Source: Pseudomonadota bacterium (GTDB lineage Bacteria > Pseudomonadota > Alphaproteobacteria > Rhizobiales > Hyphomicrobiaceae). From it: a stretch of DNA of 64,000 nucleotides. Where the stretch lies: contig JAFAFW010000066.1 in the NCBI GenBank assembly GCA_023423275.1, forward strand, positions 11,658 through 75,657. Direction: 5' to 3'. Below, piece by piece: positions 51,155 through 60,160 of this stretch (its first letter is position 1; the number at the start of each line of letters is the position of its first letter). The position numbers and the translations under genes are program-made. The notes beneath the pieces were generated by a model that was given only the letters and a program-made list of their open reading frames with translations, ran no database searches and was not told where the DNA came from.

Positions 51155-52732
51155 CTAACGCGCACTCAAGCGCACCGTGCGTTCGTTGAGGCCGCTGGGG
51201 GCGGCCGGCTTGCCGTCGAAGACCTCTGCGAGAGGTACGGCCTCGCCTTGAAACTGCTGGGCCCAGAGCAATTGGGCGACCTGTTGCCCGGGACGAAGTC
51301 TCATCGGCGGAAGCTCGCCAGCCTGATCCAGCATCTCGAGGGTTTTCGCGACGTCCGGATGTTCCATGCGCGCGAGTGCGGGATCATCGGCCGATGCTGT
51401 CTCGGTCATATACGGAGCGAGCGGGAAGGGACGGTAAGAGAGTTCTTCCGGATGTTCCTCATCGAACGCTGGCGCAACGGCCCAATCGGACTGACTGACC
51501 GATGCGGCGGCACTGCTCCATCCGCTGGCCCATCCGAACCGGCCTTGCGCGGCACGTGAAGGTTCTTGTGCCGGGATATCTGTCGCCAAGGCGGCGAGCT
51601 TCTGTCCGATTGGATCGGTTGCCGGCCGCGGCGATGATCCCGTAAGGCTTTGCTTCGCATTGCCCGCCGTGTCGGTACTCAGCGAAGCGGGCGTCACCGC
51701 AGACGCAAGCGGCAGGCTAGGCATACTGGACATGGCGGCGAGCTGCGCCAGTTTCAGCTTGTCATCATTGGAAGGCCCACGCGCCACTCGTGACGGACGC
51801 TCAACCAGTGTGGGTTGCGCGACCAGCTTTGGCGGAGGGGGCGGCGATGTGGTGGCCGACCACGCGGATGACTTTGCAACGGGAGCGGTTGGCGTCATGG
51901 CGGCGACGCGCGTGCGAGTCTGCGCCGCCGACGGCGGGTTCGTCGCCTTTGCCAAGGCGACTTGCGTCGCGGGATTATGGGCGACTCTGCGCAGGTTCTG
52001 AACCTCCGCGACCTCGACTGCGAGGTCACGATGTTGGCTGCGGGCCGCCTGCACGTCAGTGGGCGTCAGGGGACGGCCGTCGGCGGGGATGTGATCCGTA
52101 TGGCCGTTTGGGAACAGCAGAGCCAGCTCGTGGCGCGGCAGTCGCGGCCACGCGCGGACGCGTCCGGTGTCGAGATGCACGAACGGGATCGCGGAGGTCG
52201 GATAGTAGCCGACGCCGCCTTTCTCACGAATGAGACCGGCATACCGCAGCCGTCGAACCGGAACGTCGGGAAAATGCACGTCGGCAGCCTTGCCGAGAAT
52301 GTGGCGGCTCTGGCTGGCCTGCCCGCCGACGGTCGAGCGCAGCATGTTGTTGGTGCCGCGTGACCTGTAACCCGAAATGATATGAATGGGCTCGTGAGAA
52401 CCGAGTTCGGTGTGAACCTCCCAGAGCAGGTCGATAAGCTCCGGGTCCATTGTGGTCTTTTCGTTCTTGCGCCAGTCACGCAGGAGCCAGTTGATCCGCT
52501 CCATGGCCTCGGGAACGAACTTGCCGTTCTTCTTGAACTCGACGGTCAGCGTTTCTTTCGTGTGGATGTTATACAGCGAGATCGTGCGGGTCTGAGGAAG
52601 TGCCGCCATCGGTCCGGGCGCAATTGCTGCCAGCAAGATCACAGCAATGGCACCGGCAGCCAAGCCCAGTCCACGCGCACGCAATGCGGCTGTCCCCCGT
52701 GTTGGCCACCTCCCTGACCGGATCACCCGCAT
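51155..52732 (-). CDS. DUF882 (peptidase M15_2-like) envelope protein with long Pro/Ala tail
   Basis: 525 residues. A signal/anchor segment at about 20-44 precedes a DUF882/YcbK-like domain (45-210): SGYRSRGTNNML, ASQSRHILGKAADVHFP with the SxH..GxAxD zinc pattern, and PFVHLDTGRVRAW. About 300 residues of Pro/Ala/Ser-rich low-complexity sequence follow. It is probably a zinc peptidase acting on peptidoglycan crosslinks in the periplasm, near the L,D-transpeptidase gene on the same strand, but not co-transcribed with it if the terminator at 53.2 kb holds. Confidence 0.88.
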   Translation of the reverse strand: MRVIRSGRWPTRGTAALRARGLGLAAGAIAVILLAAIAPGPMAALPQTRTISLYNIHTKETLTVEFKKNGKFVPEAMERINWLLRDWRKNEKTTMDPELIDLLWEVHTELGSHEPIHIISGYRSRGTNNMLRSTVGGQASQSRHILGKAADVHFPDVPVRRLRYAGLIREKGGVGYYPTSAIPFVHLDTGRVRAWPRLPRHELALLFPNGHTDHIPADGRPLTPTDVQAARSQHRDLAVEVAEVQNLRRVAHNPATQVALAKATNPPSAAQTRTRVAAMTPTAPVAKSSAWSATTSPPPPPKLVAQPTLVERPSRVARGPSNDDKLKLAQLAAMSSMPSLPLASAVTPASLSTDTAGNAKQSLTGSSPRPATDPIGQKLAALATDIPAQEPSRAAQGRFGWASGWSSAAASVSQSDWAVAPAFDEEHPEELSYRPFPLAPYMTETASADDPALARMEHPDVAKTLEMLDQAGELPPMRLRPGQQVAQLLWAQQFQGEAVPLAEVFDGKPAAPSGLNERTVRLSAR

Positions 52733-52813
52733 CGCAAGCCAGGGAGGCGATGATCAGGCGTTGGTCATCGTTAACGCCTGGAGATTAATGCCCCGTAACC
52801 TCTTCCGTGCACC

Positions 52814-53044
52814 TCATAGGGGATCAGTCAGGCGAGAAAGAGGCGTCGTCGTTTCAGACGACGATGCCAAAGGTGCCGCTTGGGATGCTGTCGGCGAAGC
52901 GCGGCGAACCCACCTCAGGATCCCTTGTTCGTACATGGAAATCACTCCGCGCTCTTGCTGCGGGGCAGCAAACCACTGCAACCATTTGGACAAGGTGCCC
53001 CGCCGCTTGATATAGCCACGCAGTGTTAGCCGCGTCTCCAGCAT
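52814..53044 (-). CDS. Possible small gene, 76 residues, no known family
   Basis: Open frame with AAGGA four nt before ATG 53044. The N-terminal half (LTLRGYIKRRGTLSKWLQWF, then GVISMYEQGILRWV) looks protein-like, and the frame stays open and sensible for about 20 codons upstream, so it may be a broken longer gene. The C-terminal half is Ser/Thr-rich and less convincing. It lies between the two envelope genes, in the 52733-53219 gap, which otherwise holds nothing I can support. Confidence 0.35.
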   Translation of the reverse strand: MLETRLTLRGYIKRRGTLSKWLQWFAAPQQERGVISMYEQGILRWVRRASPTASQAAPLASSSETTTPLSRLTDPL

Positions 53045-53143
53045 TCCGTCCTTATAGCGGTAGCGCCAAGCACCGTCGCCGTAGGTGAATTCTCCCCCCA
53101 GAATGCGCGCAGCTTTAAGGCTCTAACTTGCCTCCCACCCGAT

Positions 53144-53160
53144 TGTCACACACTGTCACA
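53144..53160. promoter_or_regulatory. Direct repeats TGTCACA spaced 10 bp
   Basis: Two exact copies of TGTCACA, one helical turn apart, about 100 nt upstream of the possible small gene. This is the spacing at which OmpR-type regulators bind tandem sites; the binder is unknown. Confidence 0.45.
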
Positions 53161-53219
53161 ATGCAGGCCGGCGTTGGTCTGTCTACGTCAGATTTCGCAC
53201 GAATGATTGGAAAAATGGA

Positions 53220-53247
53220 AAGGCCGCCCAGCAGGGTGGGCGGCCTT
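53220..53247 (-). terminator. Rho-independent terminator of ycbB
   Basis: A 10-bp perfect stem AAGGCCGCCC with its complement, eight-nt loop; on the minus strand it is followed by CCATTTTTCC. It begins 33 nt after the ycbB stop. Confidence 0.8.
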
Positions 53248-53279
53248 ATTGATATTCAACTTTAGGTAGATTTTCTCGA

Positions 53280-55169
53280 TCAATTCCCCAAAATTCTACG
53301 CGCCCAGTCCGGCGTGTTGGATGAGCTGAAGGCGCCGCCGCCGCCGCTCGAGCCGCTAGACCGCGTCTCTGCGAGGCGGCTCACGGCCCCGGCGCGCACC
53401 GGTCCCAGATCGTCCTTCTTCTTGACGATCAGGTGGGCCTTGCCATCGATCCCCATCTGGATCCGCGACTCGTGGCTGTAGATGTCGGCAAAAGTCTTCA
53501 CCTTGCCGTCGTCTCCCACCCATGCCGTGAAGTACGTCATGTGCACGGGAATCTTGTTGTCGAGGGTGATGTTGTTGTTCTCCTGACCGCCCTTCAGCAG
53601 TGAAGCGATCCGGCGGCCGTCCCAGCCTTTGTCCTGCTCCAGCAAAACTTCCGCGAAGCGTTGCGGATTGCGCACCCGCATGCAGCCGTGGCTGAACGTG
53701 CGCTGGGAGGAGTTGAACAGGTTCTTGGTCGGCGTGTCGTGCATGTAGACCTGATGCTTGTTCGGGAACATGAACTTCATCTGACCAAGCACGTTGCCGC
53801 GGCCGGGCGGCTGGTAAACGTGGAAATTCCGGATATCGGCTTGCGACCAGTCGACATTCTCGGGGTCGATGTCGCGGCCGCGGTACTGGATCCGGAGGCC
53901 GTTCTTCGCCATCACGCCGCTTCCGCGAGCCAAGCCCGGGAGGATCTCCTTGACCTTGATGCTGTCAGGGACGCCCCAGAACGGGTGGAACACGATGAAC
54001 GCCATTTTGTCGGAGAAGACCGGTGTTTGCGTATCGCGCTTGCCGACGATCAGGCGCTCCGTAAAGATGGGCTCACCGTGCTTCATGACGCGCAGCGTGA
54101 ATTCCGGAATGTTGGCCCAGACATGGAACTGTCCGAGGTCCTCCGGCATCCAGCGCCACTGCTCCATGTTCACCAGCAGCTTGCGCAGCGTCACCTTTTC
54201 CGCCGGCTCGCTCTTCTTGGCTTTACGCTTCGTGCGGCCCTTCGCGGGGGCTTCGTCCTCTTCATCCTCATTGTCGGCGACAGCTTGAGGAACGCCGTTG
54301 CGGAGAGCGAGGTAAGCCTGACGCAGCTTCTCGAACTGCGGATGCTGAGGGTGAAGTTTACGCAGATAGGCATCGGCCGCATCCGACGCGGCGACACCGG
54401 CTAGCACCTCTGCAGCCGGCACGAGAGGCAGATCGCGATCGATGTAGTTCGATAGATCTTTCGGGTCCATGCGCCCGCCGCGGGCATGATCCGCGTACTT
54501 GAGAACCGCGAGGGACAGGGCGAGCTCAGCCCCGGCGATATCCGCCGGCTCGGTCGTGGCAGGAGCCGACGGGAGCTCGAATGCCGATGCCTCAAGGCCC
54601 CAGTCGTCAGCTTGCCGGATTTCCGCGAGGGCCGTCTTGGCGCGCGCGGTGAAGTCGGTGCCGCTGACCCACAAAAGGTCGGCGCCGCGGGTTTCATAAA
54701 ACTCAGTCAGCGCGGCGCGGTCAGCCTTCGAAATTCCCTTCCTGTCCGCTATGAGGCGCAGCATCTCCGTCTGCAGCGGATCGATGACGGGTTCGGCTGC
54801 CGTCACTTCCGATGCCGGCTGATCACCGGACTGGGTCTCTACTGCGGCAGGAGCAGCAGTCTCGGTCGACGAGGCATCACCACCGGTGGCGGGCTGGTCG
54901 GAGCTGGCGCCCGCGGGATCATTCGTGCGCTGAGGCGTCTCAACGACAGGTTCGAGGGGTTCGCCCTCCTTGAACAGAGAGCCGTCACCGCTTGGAGCAT
55001 TTGAAGCATCGCCGCTTCCGGCAGCATCGCCTGTCGACGGCAGCGCGTCGGAGTTCGAATCCACCGCATCCGTCGTTTGCGGTGCTGACTGAGTGGTTGC
55101 GAAAACTGGTCCGGCTACCAATGCAGCAGACAGGCAAAGGCCGGTGAACAAGGTCGCGGTCAAACGCAT
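53280..55169 (-). CDS. YcbB/LdtD-type L,D-transpeptidase
   Basis: 629 residues. A signal peptide (MRLTATLFTGLCLSAALVAG...) is followed by about 110 residues of Ala/Ser/Pro/Asp-rich linker, a peptidoglycan-binding-like helical part, and the YkuD catalytic domain with FSHGCMRVRNP, catalytic Cys about 496. Large YcbB-type enzymes make 3-3 crosslinks in peptidoglycan. GGAGG precedes the ATG at 55169, which I prefer to the upstream one at 55196. It has its own terminator and follows the NtrC-type gene on the same strand. Confidence 0.92.
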   Translation of the reverse strand: MRLTATLFTGLCLSAALVAGPVFATTQSAPQTTDAVDSNSDALPSTGDAAGSGDASNAPSGDGSLFKEGEPLEPVVETPQRTNDPAGASSDQPATGGDASSTETAAPAAVETQSGDQPASEVTAAEPVIDPLQTEMLRLIADRKGISKADRAALTEFYETRGADLLWVSGTDFTARAKTALAEIRQADDWGLEASAFELPSAPATTEPADIAGAELALSLAVLKYADHARGGRMDPKDLSNYIDRDLPLVPAAEVLAGVAASDAADAYLRKLHPQHPQFEKLRQAYLALRNGVPQAVADNEDEEDEAPAKGRTKRKAKKSEPAEKVTLRKLLVNMEQWRWMPEDLGQFHVWANIPEFTLRVMKHGEPIFTERLIVGKRDTQTPVFSDKMAFIVFHPFWGVPDSIKVKEILPGLARGSGVMAKNGLRIQYRGRDIDPENVDWSQADIRNFHVYQPPGRGNVLGQMKFMFPNKHQVYMHDTPTKNLFNSSQRTFSHGCMRVRNPQRFAEVLLEQDKGWDGRRIASLLKGGQENNNITLDNKIPVHMTYFTAWVGDDGKVKTFADIYSHESRIQMGIDGKAHLIVKKKDDLGPVRAGAVSRLAETRSSGSSGGGGAFSSSNTPDWARRILGN

Positions 55170-55281
55170 TAACAGTCCTCCTAGCGGCGGGTGCACGCTA
55201 TCTCACCAAGAGCGCCACCGCCAGCATGATCATCTCCACCTTTGAGGCGGTAGCGATTTGTTGAAACTGTGACGAAAGGCA

Positions 55282-55304
55282 AACGGCCCGCAAGGCGGGC
55301 CGTT
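55282..55304 (-). terminator. Probable terminator of the NtrC-type gene
   Basis: Perfect 9-bp stem AACGGCCCG/CGGGCCGTT with loop of five, followed on the minus strand by TTGCCTTTC. It starts 37 nt after the stop of the regulator gene. Confidence 0.6.
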
Positions 55305-55340
55305 CCATGATTGGTTAACAATTACTTGATCTTTGATCTG

Positions 55341-56849
55341 TCAGTTCGGACGCGGCTCTAGCCCATATTCCTGCATCTTGCGGTACAGGGTCGATCGTCC
55401 GATGCCGAGACGTTTGGCAACTTCCGTCATATGACCGCGATAACGGCCCAGGGCTAGGCGGATCATATCCGCTTCCATATCGACCAGCGAACGGACCTCA
55501 CCGCTTTCCGTCACGGCGGCAATGCCGATCGATCCGCCATTCGTCTCGCGCTTGACCTCCATGGTCTTGGGCACGGTGGCCTCGGCACCCAGCAATGCCG
55601 GGCCGGTGTAAGGCGCAGGTGTCTCGGGCGTCGCGGGTGCGGCAGGGATTTCGGGTGCAAAGCCGTCCACATGCATGGCGATCTGCGGGAATTCGGCGAC
55701 CGTGAGCTCCGGTCCGTCGGCCAGAACGACCGCACGGAAAACGGCGTTTTCGAGCTGGCGAACGTTCCCCGGCCACGGGTAGCGCAGCAGAAGCTGCATT
55801 GCCTGTTCACCGATCGAGGTTACGCGTTTGCCTTCCTCTGCTGCAAAGCGGGCGAGGAAATGACGAGCAAGATCAGGCACATCGCCAATGCGTTCGCGCA
55901 AAGGCGGCACGCGGATCGGAAATACGTTGAGACGATAGTAGAGGTCCTCGCGGAAGCGGCCGGCTTTCACCAGCTCGATCATGTCGCGATTGGTTGCTGA
56001 AATCAGGCGGATGTTGACCTTCACAGGGCGCTTGGAACCGACGGGATCGATCTCACCTTCCTGCAGCGCACGCAGCAGTTTCACCTGCGCCTCAAGCGGA
56101 AGTTCGCCGACCTCGTCGAGGAACAGCGTGCCGCCGTCGGCCTCCTGGAATTTGCCGATGCGCTTGTCGACGGCGCCCGTGAACGAGCCTTTCTCATGGC
56201 CGAACAGGATGCTTTCGACCAGATTTTCCGGGATGGCGCCGCAATTTACGGTGACGATCGGCTTGCCGGCGCGGTCGCTCTCGCCCTGGATGGCGCGGGC
56301 GATCAGTTCTTTGCCGACGCCGGATTCACCTTCTATGAGGACGGGGATCTGCGAGCCGGCGGCACGGCGGCCAAGCGACACGACACGCTGGATCGCCTCG
56401 GAACCCGCGATCAGGTCATTGAAAGTCAGATTGCCTTCGACCTTCTTCTTGATGCGCGTGATCTCGCCGGAGAGCGCCTCGATCTTGAGGGCGCTTTTGA
56501 TCGAAACTTCCAGACGCTCGGGGCTTGCGGGCTTCACCACGAAATCGATGGCGCCGCCACGCATGGCATTGATGGCGCTGTCGATTGAGCCGTGTGCGGT
56601 CTGCACGATGACGGGCGGTGCGTCCGGCTTACCGTTGAGCTCATCGAGCACCGCCTGGCCACCGGCACCCGGCATGACCATGTCGAGCAGCACCAGAGCG
56701 ATGTCGCCGCGGTCCGGCCCGGTCAGTACCTGAAGGGCTTGCTCGCCAGAGGACGCGGTGCGGGTGTCGTGACCGAACCGCTTGATGCATTCTTCCAGAA
56801 TACGCCTCTGGACGGGATCGTCATCGACGATCAATACGCGCTTTGCCAT
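55341..56849 (-). CDS. Sigma54-dependent NtrC-type response regulator (orphan)
   Basis: 502 residues: receiver (Asp56, Thr84, Lys106), AAA+ domain with Walker A GESGVGKE at 174-181, the sigma54-contact loop GSFTGA at 221-226, Walker B LFLDE at 242-246, and a Fis-type HTH (GHMTEVAKRLGIGRSTLYRKM, near 475-495). The contact loop has Ser in place of the more usual Ala of GAFTGA. It activates RNA polymerase with sigma54 when phosphorylated. No kinase gene is adjacent. It lies upstream of ycbB on the same strand and may control envelope genes. Confidence 0.92.
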   Translation of the reverse strand: MAKRVLIVDDDPVQRRILEECIKRFGHDTRTASSGEQALQVLTGPDRGDIALVLLDMVMPGAGGQAVLDELNGKPDAPPVIVQTAHGSIDSAINAMRGGAIDFVVKPASPERLEVSIKSALKIEALSGEITRIKKKVEGNLTFNDLIAGSEAIQRVVSLGRRAAGSQIPVLIEGESGVGKELIARAIQGESDRAGKPIVTVNCGAIPENLVESILFGHEKGSFTGAVDKRIGKFQEADGGTLFLDEVGELPLEAQVKLLRALQEGEIDPVGSKRPVKVNIRLISATNRDMIELVKAGRFREDLYYRLNVFPIRVPPLRERIGDVPDLARHFLARFAAEEGKRVTSIGEQAMQLLLRYPWPGNVRQLENAVFRAVVLADGPELTVAEFPQIAMHVDGFAPEIPAAPATPETPAPYTGPALLGAEATVPKTMEVKRETNGGSIGIAAVTESGEVRSLVDMEADMIRLALGRYRGHMTEVAKRLGIGRSTLYRKMQEYGLEPRPN

Positions 56850-57100
56850 GGAACAACTCGGAACTCACGCTACACAAACCCTTGCGCGGCGTACGAGGCA
56901 AACTGCTTCGCGGCGGCACGCTGGGCATAACCAACGCCCAGACACTCGCACGACAGCGGTAAACAAGGAGTTGCCGTTGGAACCAAGCTGACGCTTCCGG
57001 CGCTTGCGATTGATTCAGCATTGCTTGAATAGACCGCTGACGTCTCGCACATTAGAGATCATCCCATTTCCCGATTCAGCACCAATTGAGGAGCGGCAGA

Positions 57101-58969
57101 ATGGTCGCGCAGCTCGGAAAAACCTTCATGCCGGCTTGGGCAGCCTCTCCAGGAGGGGCCGTCGCGGACAGTACGGCGGACTTGGGCGCCATGCCTGAAT
57201 GGAACCTCGCCGATCTCTACACGGCGCCTGACGCGCCGGAGGTCGAGAAGGATTTCGCACAGGCTGCAGCTGCGGCGAAACGGCTCAAGGAGACGTATCA
57301 GGGCAAGTTGACCGAACTTGCGGCCGACCCGGCAGCCATCGCCGAGGCCGTTAAGGCTTACGAAGGGATTGCCGATACGCTGGGTCGTCTCGGATCGTAT
57401 GCGGGACTTCGCTACGCCGCCAATCAGGCCGATCCGGACCGCGCCAAATTCTACGGCGACACCAGCGAGAAGCTGACGGCCATCTCCACCGATCTGCTGT
57501 TCTTCGAATTGGAGCTGAACAAGATCGACGATGAGGTGCTGGCCAAGGCGCTGAAGCATCCGGAACTGGCGCGCTACAAGCCGTGGTTCGATGACCTGCG
57601 GAAGGAAAAGCCCTATCAGCTCGATGAGAAGCTGGAGCAGCTCTTCCACGAGAAATCGCAGACCTCGCGCGGCGCCTGGGACCGTCTGTTCAACGAGACG
57701 ATGACCGGCCTGCGTTTTCCGGTCGAAGGCGCGCCGGAGCCACTGGCTCTGGAACCGACGTTGAACCTGCTGACCAACGCTGACGCCAGCCGACGCAAGG
57801 CCGGTGCGGAAGCGCTCGCGGTGGTGTTCAAGGACAATCTGCGGCTGTTCACGCTGATCACCAACACGCTGGCGAAGGATAAGGAAATCTCCGACCGCTG
57901 GCGCGGGTTCAAGGACGTGGCCGACTCTCGGCATCTGGCGAACAAGGTCGAGGCGCCGGTGGTCGATGCACTCGTTGCGGCCGTGCGCGAAAGCTATCCG
58001 AAACTGTCGCATCGCTATTACGCGATGAAGGCGCGCTGGCTCGGCATGAAGCGGCTGGCGCACTGGGATCGCAACGCGCCGCTACCCGATAAGCCAGAGC
58101 GCGTCATTCCCTGGAGCGAGGCGCGCGATCTCGTGATGACGGCTTACAATGGTTTCGCGCCGGAAATGGCCAACATCGCCGGGAAATTCTTCGATCGGAA
58201 CTGGATCGATGCGCCCGTGCGGCCGGGCAAGGCACCCGGGGCGTTCGCGCATCCGACGGTGCCCTCGGCCCATCCTTATGTGCTGCTCAACTATCAGGGC
58301 AAATCGCGGGATGTGATGACGCTGGCGCATGAGCTCGGCCATGGCGTGCATCAGGTTCTGGCTGCACCTCAAGGCCCGCTGCTGTCACAGACGCCGCTGA
58401 CGCTTGCGGAAACCGCATCGGTATTCGGCGAGATGCTGACGTTCCAGGCTTTGCTGAAGGACGCGAAGGAGCCGCGCGAGCGCAAAGCCCTCATCGCCGG
58501 AAAGGTCGAGGATATGCTGAACACAGTTGTTCGGCAGATCGCCTTCTACAACTTTGAGCGCAAAGTGCACGAGGCGCGTCGCAAGGGCGAGCTGACGCCG
58601 GAGCAGGTGAATGACCTCTGGATGAGTGTTCAGGCCGAGAGTCTCGGGCCGTCCATCGAGCTATTCCCCGGCTATGAAGTGTTCTGGGCGTACATCCCGC
58701 ACTTCATCCATTCGCCGTTCTACGTCTATGCGTACGCGTTCGGCGATTGCCTCGTGAACTCGCTGTATGCGCAGTATCAGGAGGCGCATCCGGGCTTCGT
58801 CGGCAAGTACTTCGACATGCTGAAGGCGGGCGGTTCAAAGCATCATTCGGAACTGCTGAGGCCGTTCGGACTGGACGCATCCAAGCCGGAATTTTGGCAC
58901 AAAGGCCTCAGCGTCATCTCGAAGATGATCGACGAGTTGGAAGAACTCGATAAATCCGCTACAGTCTAG
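57101..58969 (+). CDS. pepF: M3-family oligoendopeptidase (PepF-like)
   Basis: 622 residues. The zinc motif is HELGHGVHQ in MTLAHELGHG, with the third ligand Glu in LAETASVFGEM. Other family blocks are YVLLNYQGKSRDVMTLAH and the helical N-terminal lobe. It cleaves short peptides in the cytoplasm. ATG at 57101 has GAGGAG six nt upstream; no signal peptide. Convergent with the Ldh-family gene, with a long-range inverted repeat between the stops. Confidence 0.93.
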   Translation: MVAQLGKTFMPAWAASPGGAVADSTADLGAMPEWNLADLYTAPDAPEVEKDFAQAAAAAKRLKETYQGKLTELAADPAAIAEAVKAYEGIADTLGRLGSYAGLRYAANQADPDRAKFYGDTSEKLTAISTDLLFFELELNKIDDEVLAKALKHPELARYKPWFDDLRKEKPYQLDEKLEQLFHEKSQTSRGAWDRLFNETMTGLRFPVEGAPEPLALEPTLNLLTNADASRRKAGAEALAVVFKDNLRLFTLITNTLAKDKEISDRWRGFKDVADSRHLANKVEAPVVDALVAAVRESYPKLSHRYYAMKARWLGMKRLAHWDRNAPLPDKPERVIPWSEARDLVMTAYNGFAPEMANIAGKFFDRNWIDAPVRPGKAPGAFAHPTVPSAHPYVLLNYQGKSRDVMTLAHELGHGVHQVLAAPQGPLLSQTPLTLAETASVFGEMLTFQALLKDAKEPRERKALIAGKVEDMLNTVVRQIAFYNFERKVHEARRKGELTPEQVNDLWMSVQAESLGPSIELFPGYEVFWAYIPHFIHSPFYVYAYAFGDCLVNSLYAQYQEAHPGFVGKYFDMLKAGGSKHHSELLRPFGLDASKPEFWHKGLSVISKMIDELEELDKSATV

Positions 58970-58977
58970 TGGTTAGC

Positions 58978-59033
58978 CCCGGCGGGTTCTTGGTCACACG
59001 GAGAGGTTAGGCGTATGATCTCCGCCCGCCGGG
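58978..59033. repeat. 9-bp inverted repeat between convergent genes
   Basis: CCCGGCGGG (58978-58986) and CCCGCCGGG (59025-59033) pair perfectly across 38 nt. Possible bidirectional terminator between pepF and the dehydrogenase gene; no T-run. Confidence 0.45.
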
Positions 59034-59040
59034 TCGCGTT

Positions 59041-60069
59041 TCACTTCAGAAGCGCGCGGATATCCTCATACAGCTTGCGCGGAATAGTGACGGTGCCCGA
59101 GGCGAGATTGCGGGCGCGGGCCTCATAACGGCGTTCCGACGGCAGGCGCGCGCCCTGGTCCGTGATCTCCTTGAAGATTCTCTCGGCCCGCTGACGATGA
59201 TGTTCCGCATCAGCGCCCAGGAACGAGATCGGATCGAACGCAATCACCAGCTCGCCGCCACGTGGCGTAACGCTGCCGCTGGGATCGAACTCTCTGGCTT
59301 CCGGGCTCAGCAGATCGCCGATCAGTCCACCGCACAGCAGTTCGATCATCGTCGAGATGGCGGAGCCCTTGTAGGACCCGAATGTCAGCAGTGCGCCTTG
59401 CAGCGCTTGCGCGGGATCGGTGGTTGGTTTGCCTTCGGCGTCGATGGCCCAGTCCTCCGGGATCGACTGTCCGGCGCGCTGATGCAGCTCGACTTCGCCG
59501 CGTGCAACGACGCTGGTTGCGAAGTCGAAGACGTAAGGATTGCCGTTCGGGCGCGGCCAGCCGAACGCGAACGGATTGGTCCCGAACACCGGCTTTGTGC
59601 CGCCAGCAGGGGCAACAGTGCTCATCCCGTTCGTCAGAGAGATTGCAGCCAGGCCATCGGTGGTCAGCGCTTCGACTTCGGGCCACAGAGCTGAAAAGTG
59701 GTGGCAGTTATTGATGGCCAGCGCAGCGATGCCGTTCTTGCGCGCTTTCTCCACCAGCAGCGGGCGGCCTTTCTCGAACGAGAGAAGCGAATAGGCACCC
59801 TTGGCATCAATACGGATAATGCCGGGCGCGCGATCGGAAATCTCCGGTTCAGCATCGGGGGAGATTTTGCCAGCCCGGATGGTGTTGACGCACGAGATCA
59901 GCCGATAGGCGCCGTGGGAATGACATTCGTCGCGTTGGCACGCCCAGATCGAGGCATTGATGCTGCGGGCGTGCGCTTTCGAAAAGCCGTTAGCCTCCAG
60001 GACGTTAATGCCCAGATCGTGCAGCTCGTCGAGTGTAATGGTCACAGTCTCGGTCACGATTGCTTCCAT
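59041..60069 (-). CDS. Ldh-family (malate/L-lactate type) NAD(P)-dependent dehydrogenase
   Basis: 342 residues. The Ldh2/MDH fold signatures are present: TITLDELHDLG, the CHHFSALWPEVEAL segment, VAPAGGTKPVFGTNPFAFG and the SGSVTPRGGELVIAFDP end. Family members oxidise malate, lactate, ureidoglycolate or sulfolactate; this one is not assigned. It lies beside a DMT exporter and an ABC importer that run the same way, so it may act on the compound they move. Confidence 0.87.
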   Translation of the reverse strand: MEAIVTETVTITLDELHDLGINVLEANGFSKAHARSINASIWACQRDECHSHGAYRLISCVNTIRAGKISPDAEPEISDRAPGIIRIDAKGAYSLLSFEKGRPLLVEKARKNGIAALAINNCHHFSALWPEVEALTTDGLAAISLTNGMSTVAPAGGTKPVFGTNPFAFGWPRPNGNPYVFDFATSVVARGEVELHQRAGQSIPEDWAIDAEGKPTTDPAQALQGALLTFGSYKGSAISTMIELLCGGLIGDLLSPEAREFDPSGSVTPRGGELVIAFDPISFLGADAEHHRQRAERIFKEITDQGARLPSERRYEARARNLASGTVTIPRKLYEDIRALLK

Positions 60070-60160
60070 TCTCCATGGTCTGAAATCGGCAAACGGCGAC
60101 TATGGGACGAGCTCGAGCGGTTTGGCCAGCGTATTTATGCCGCTGCCGGAGAGCCAGATG

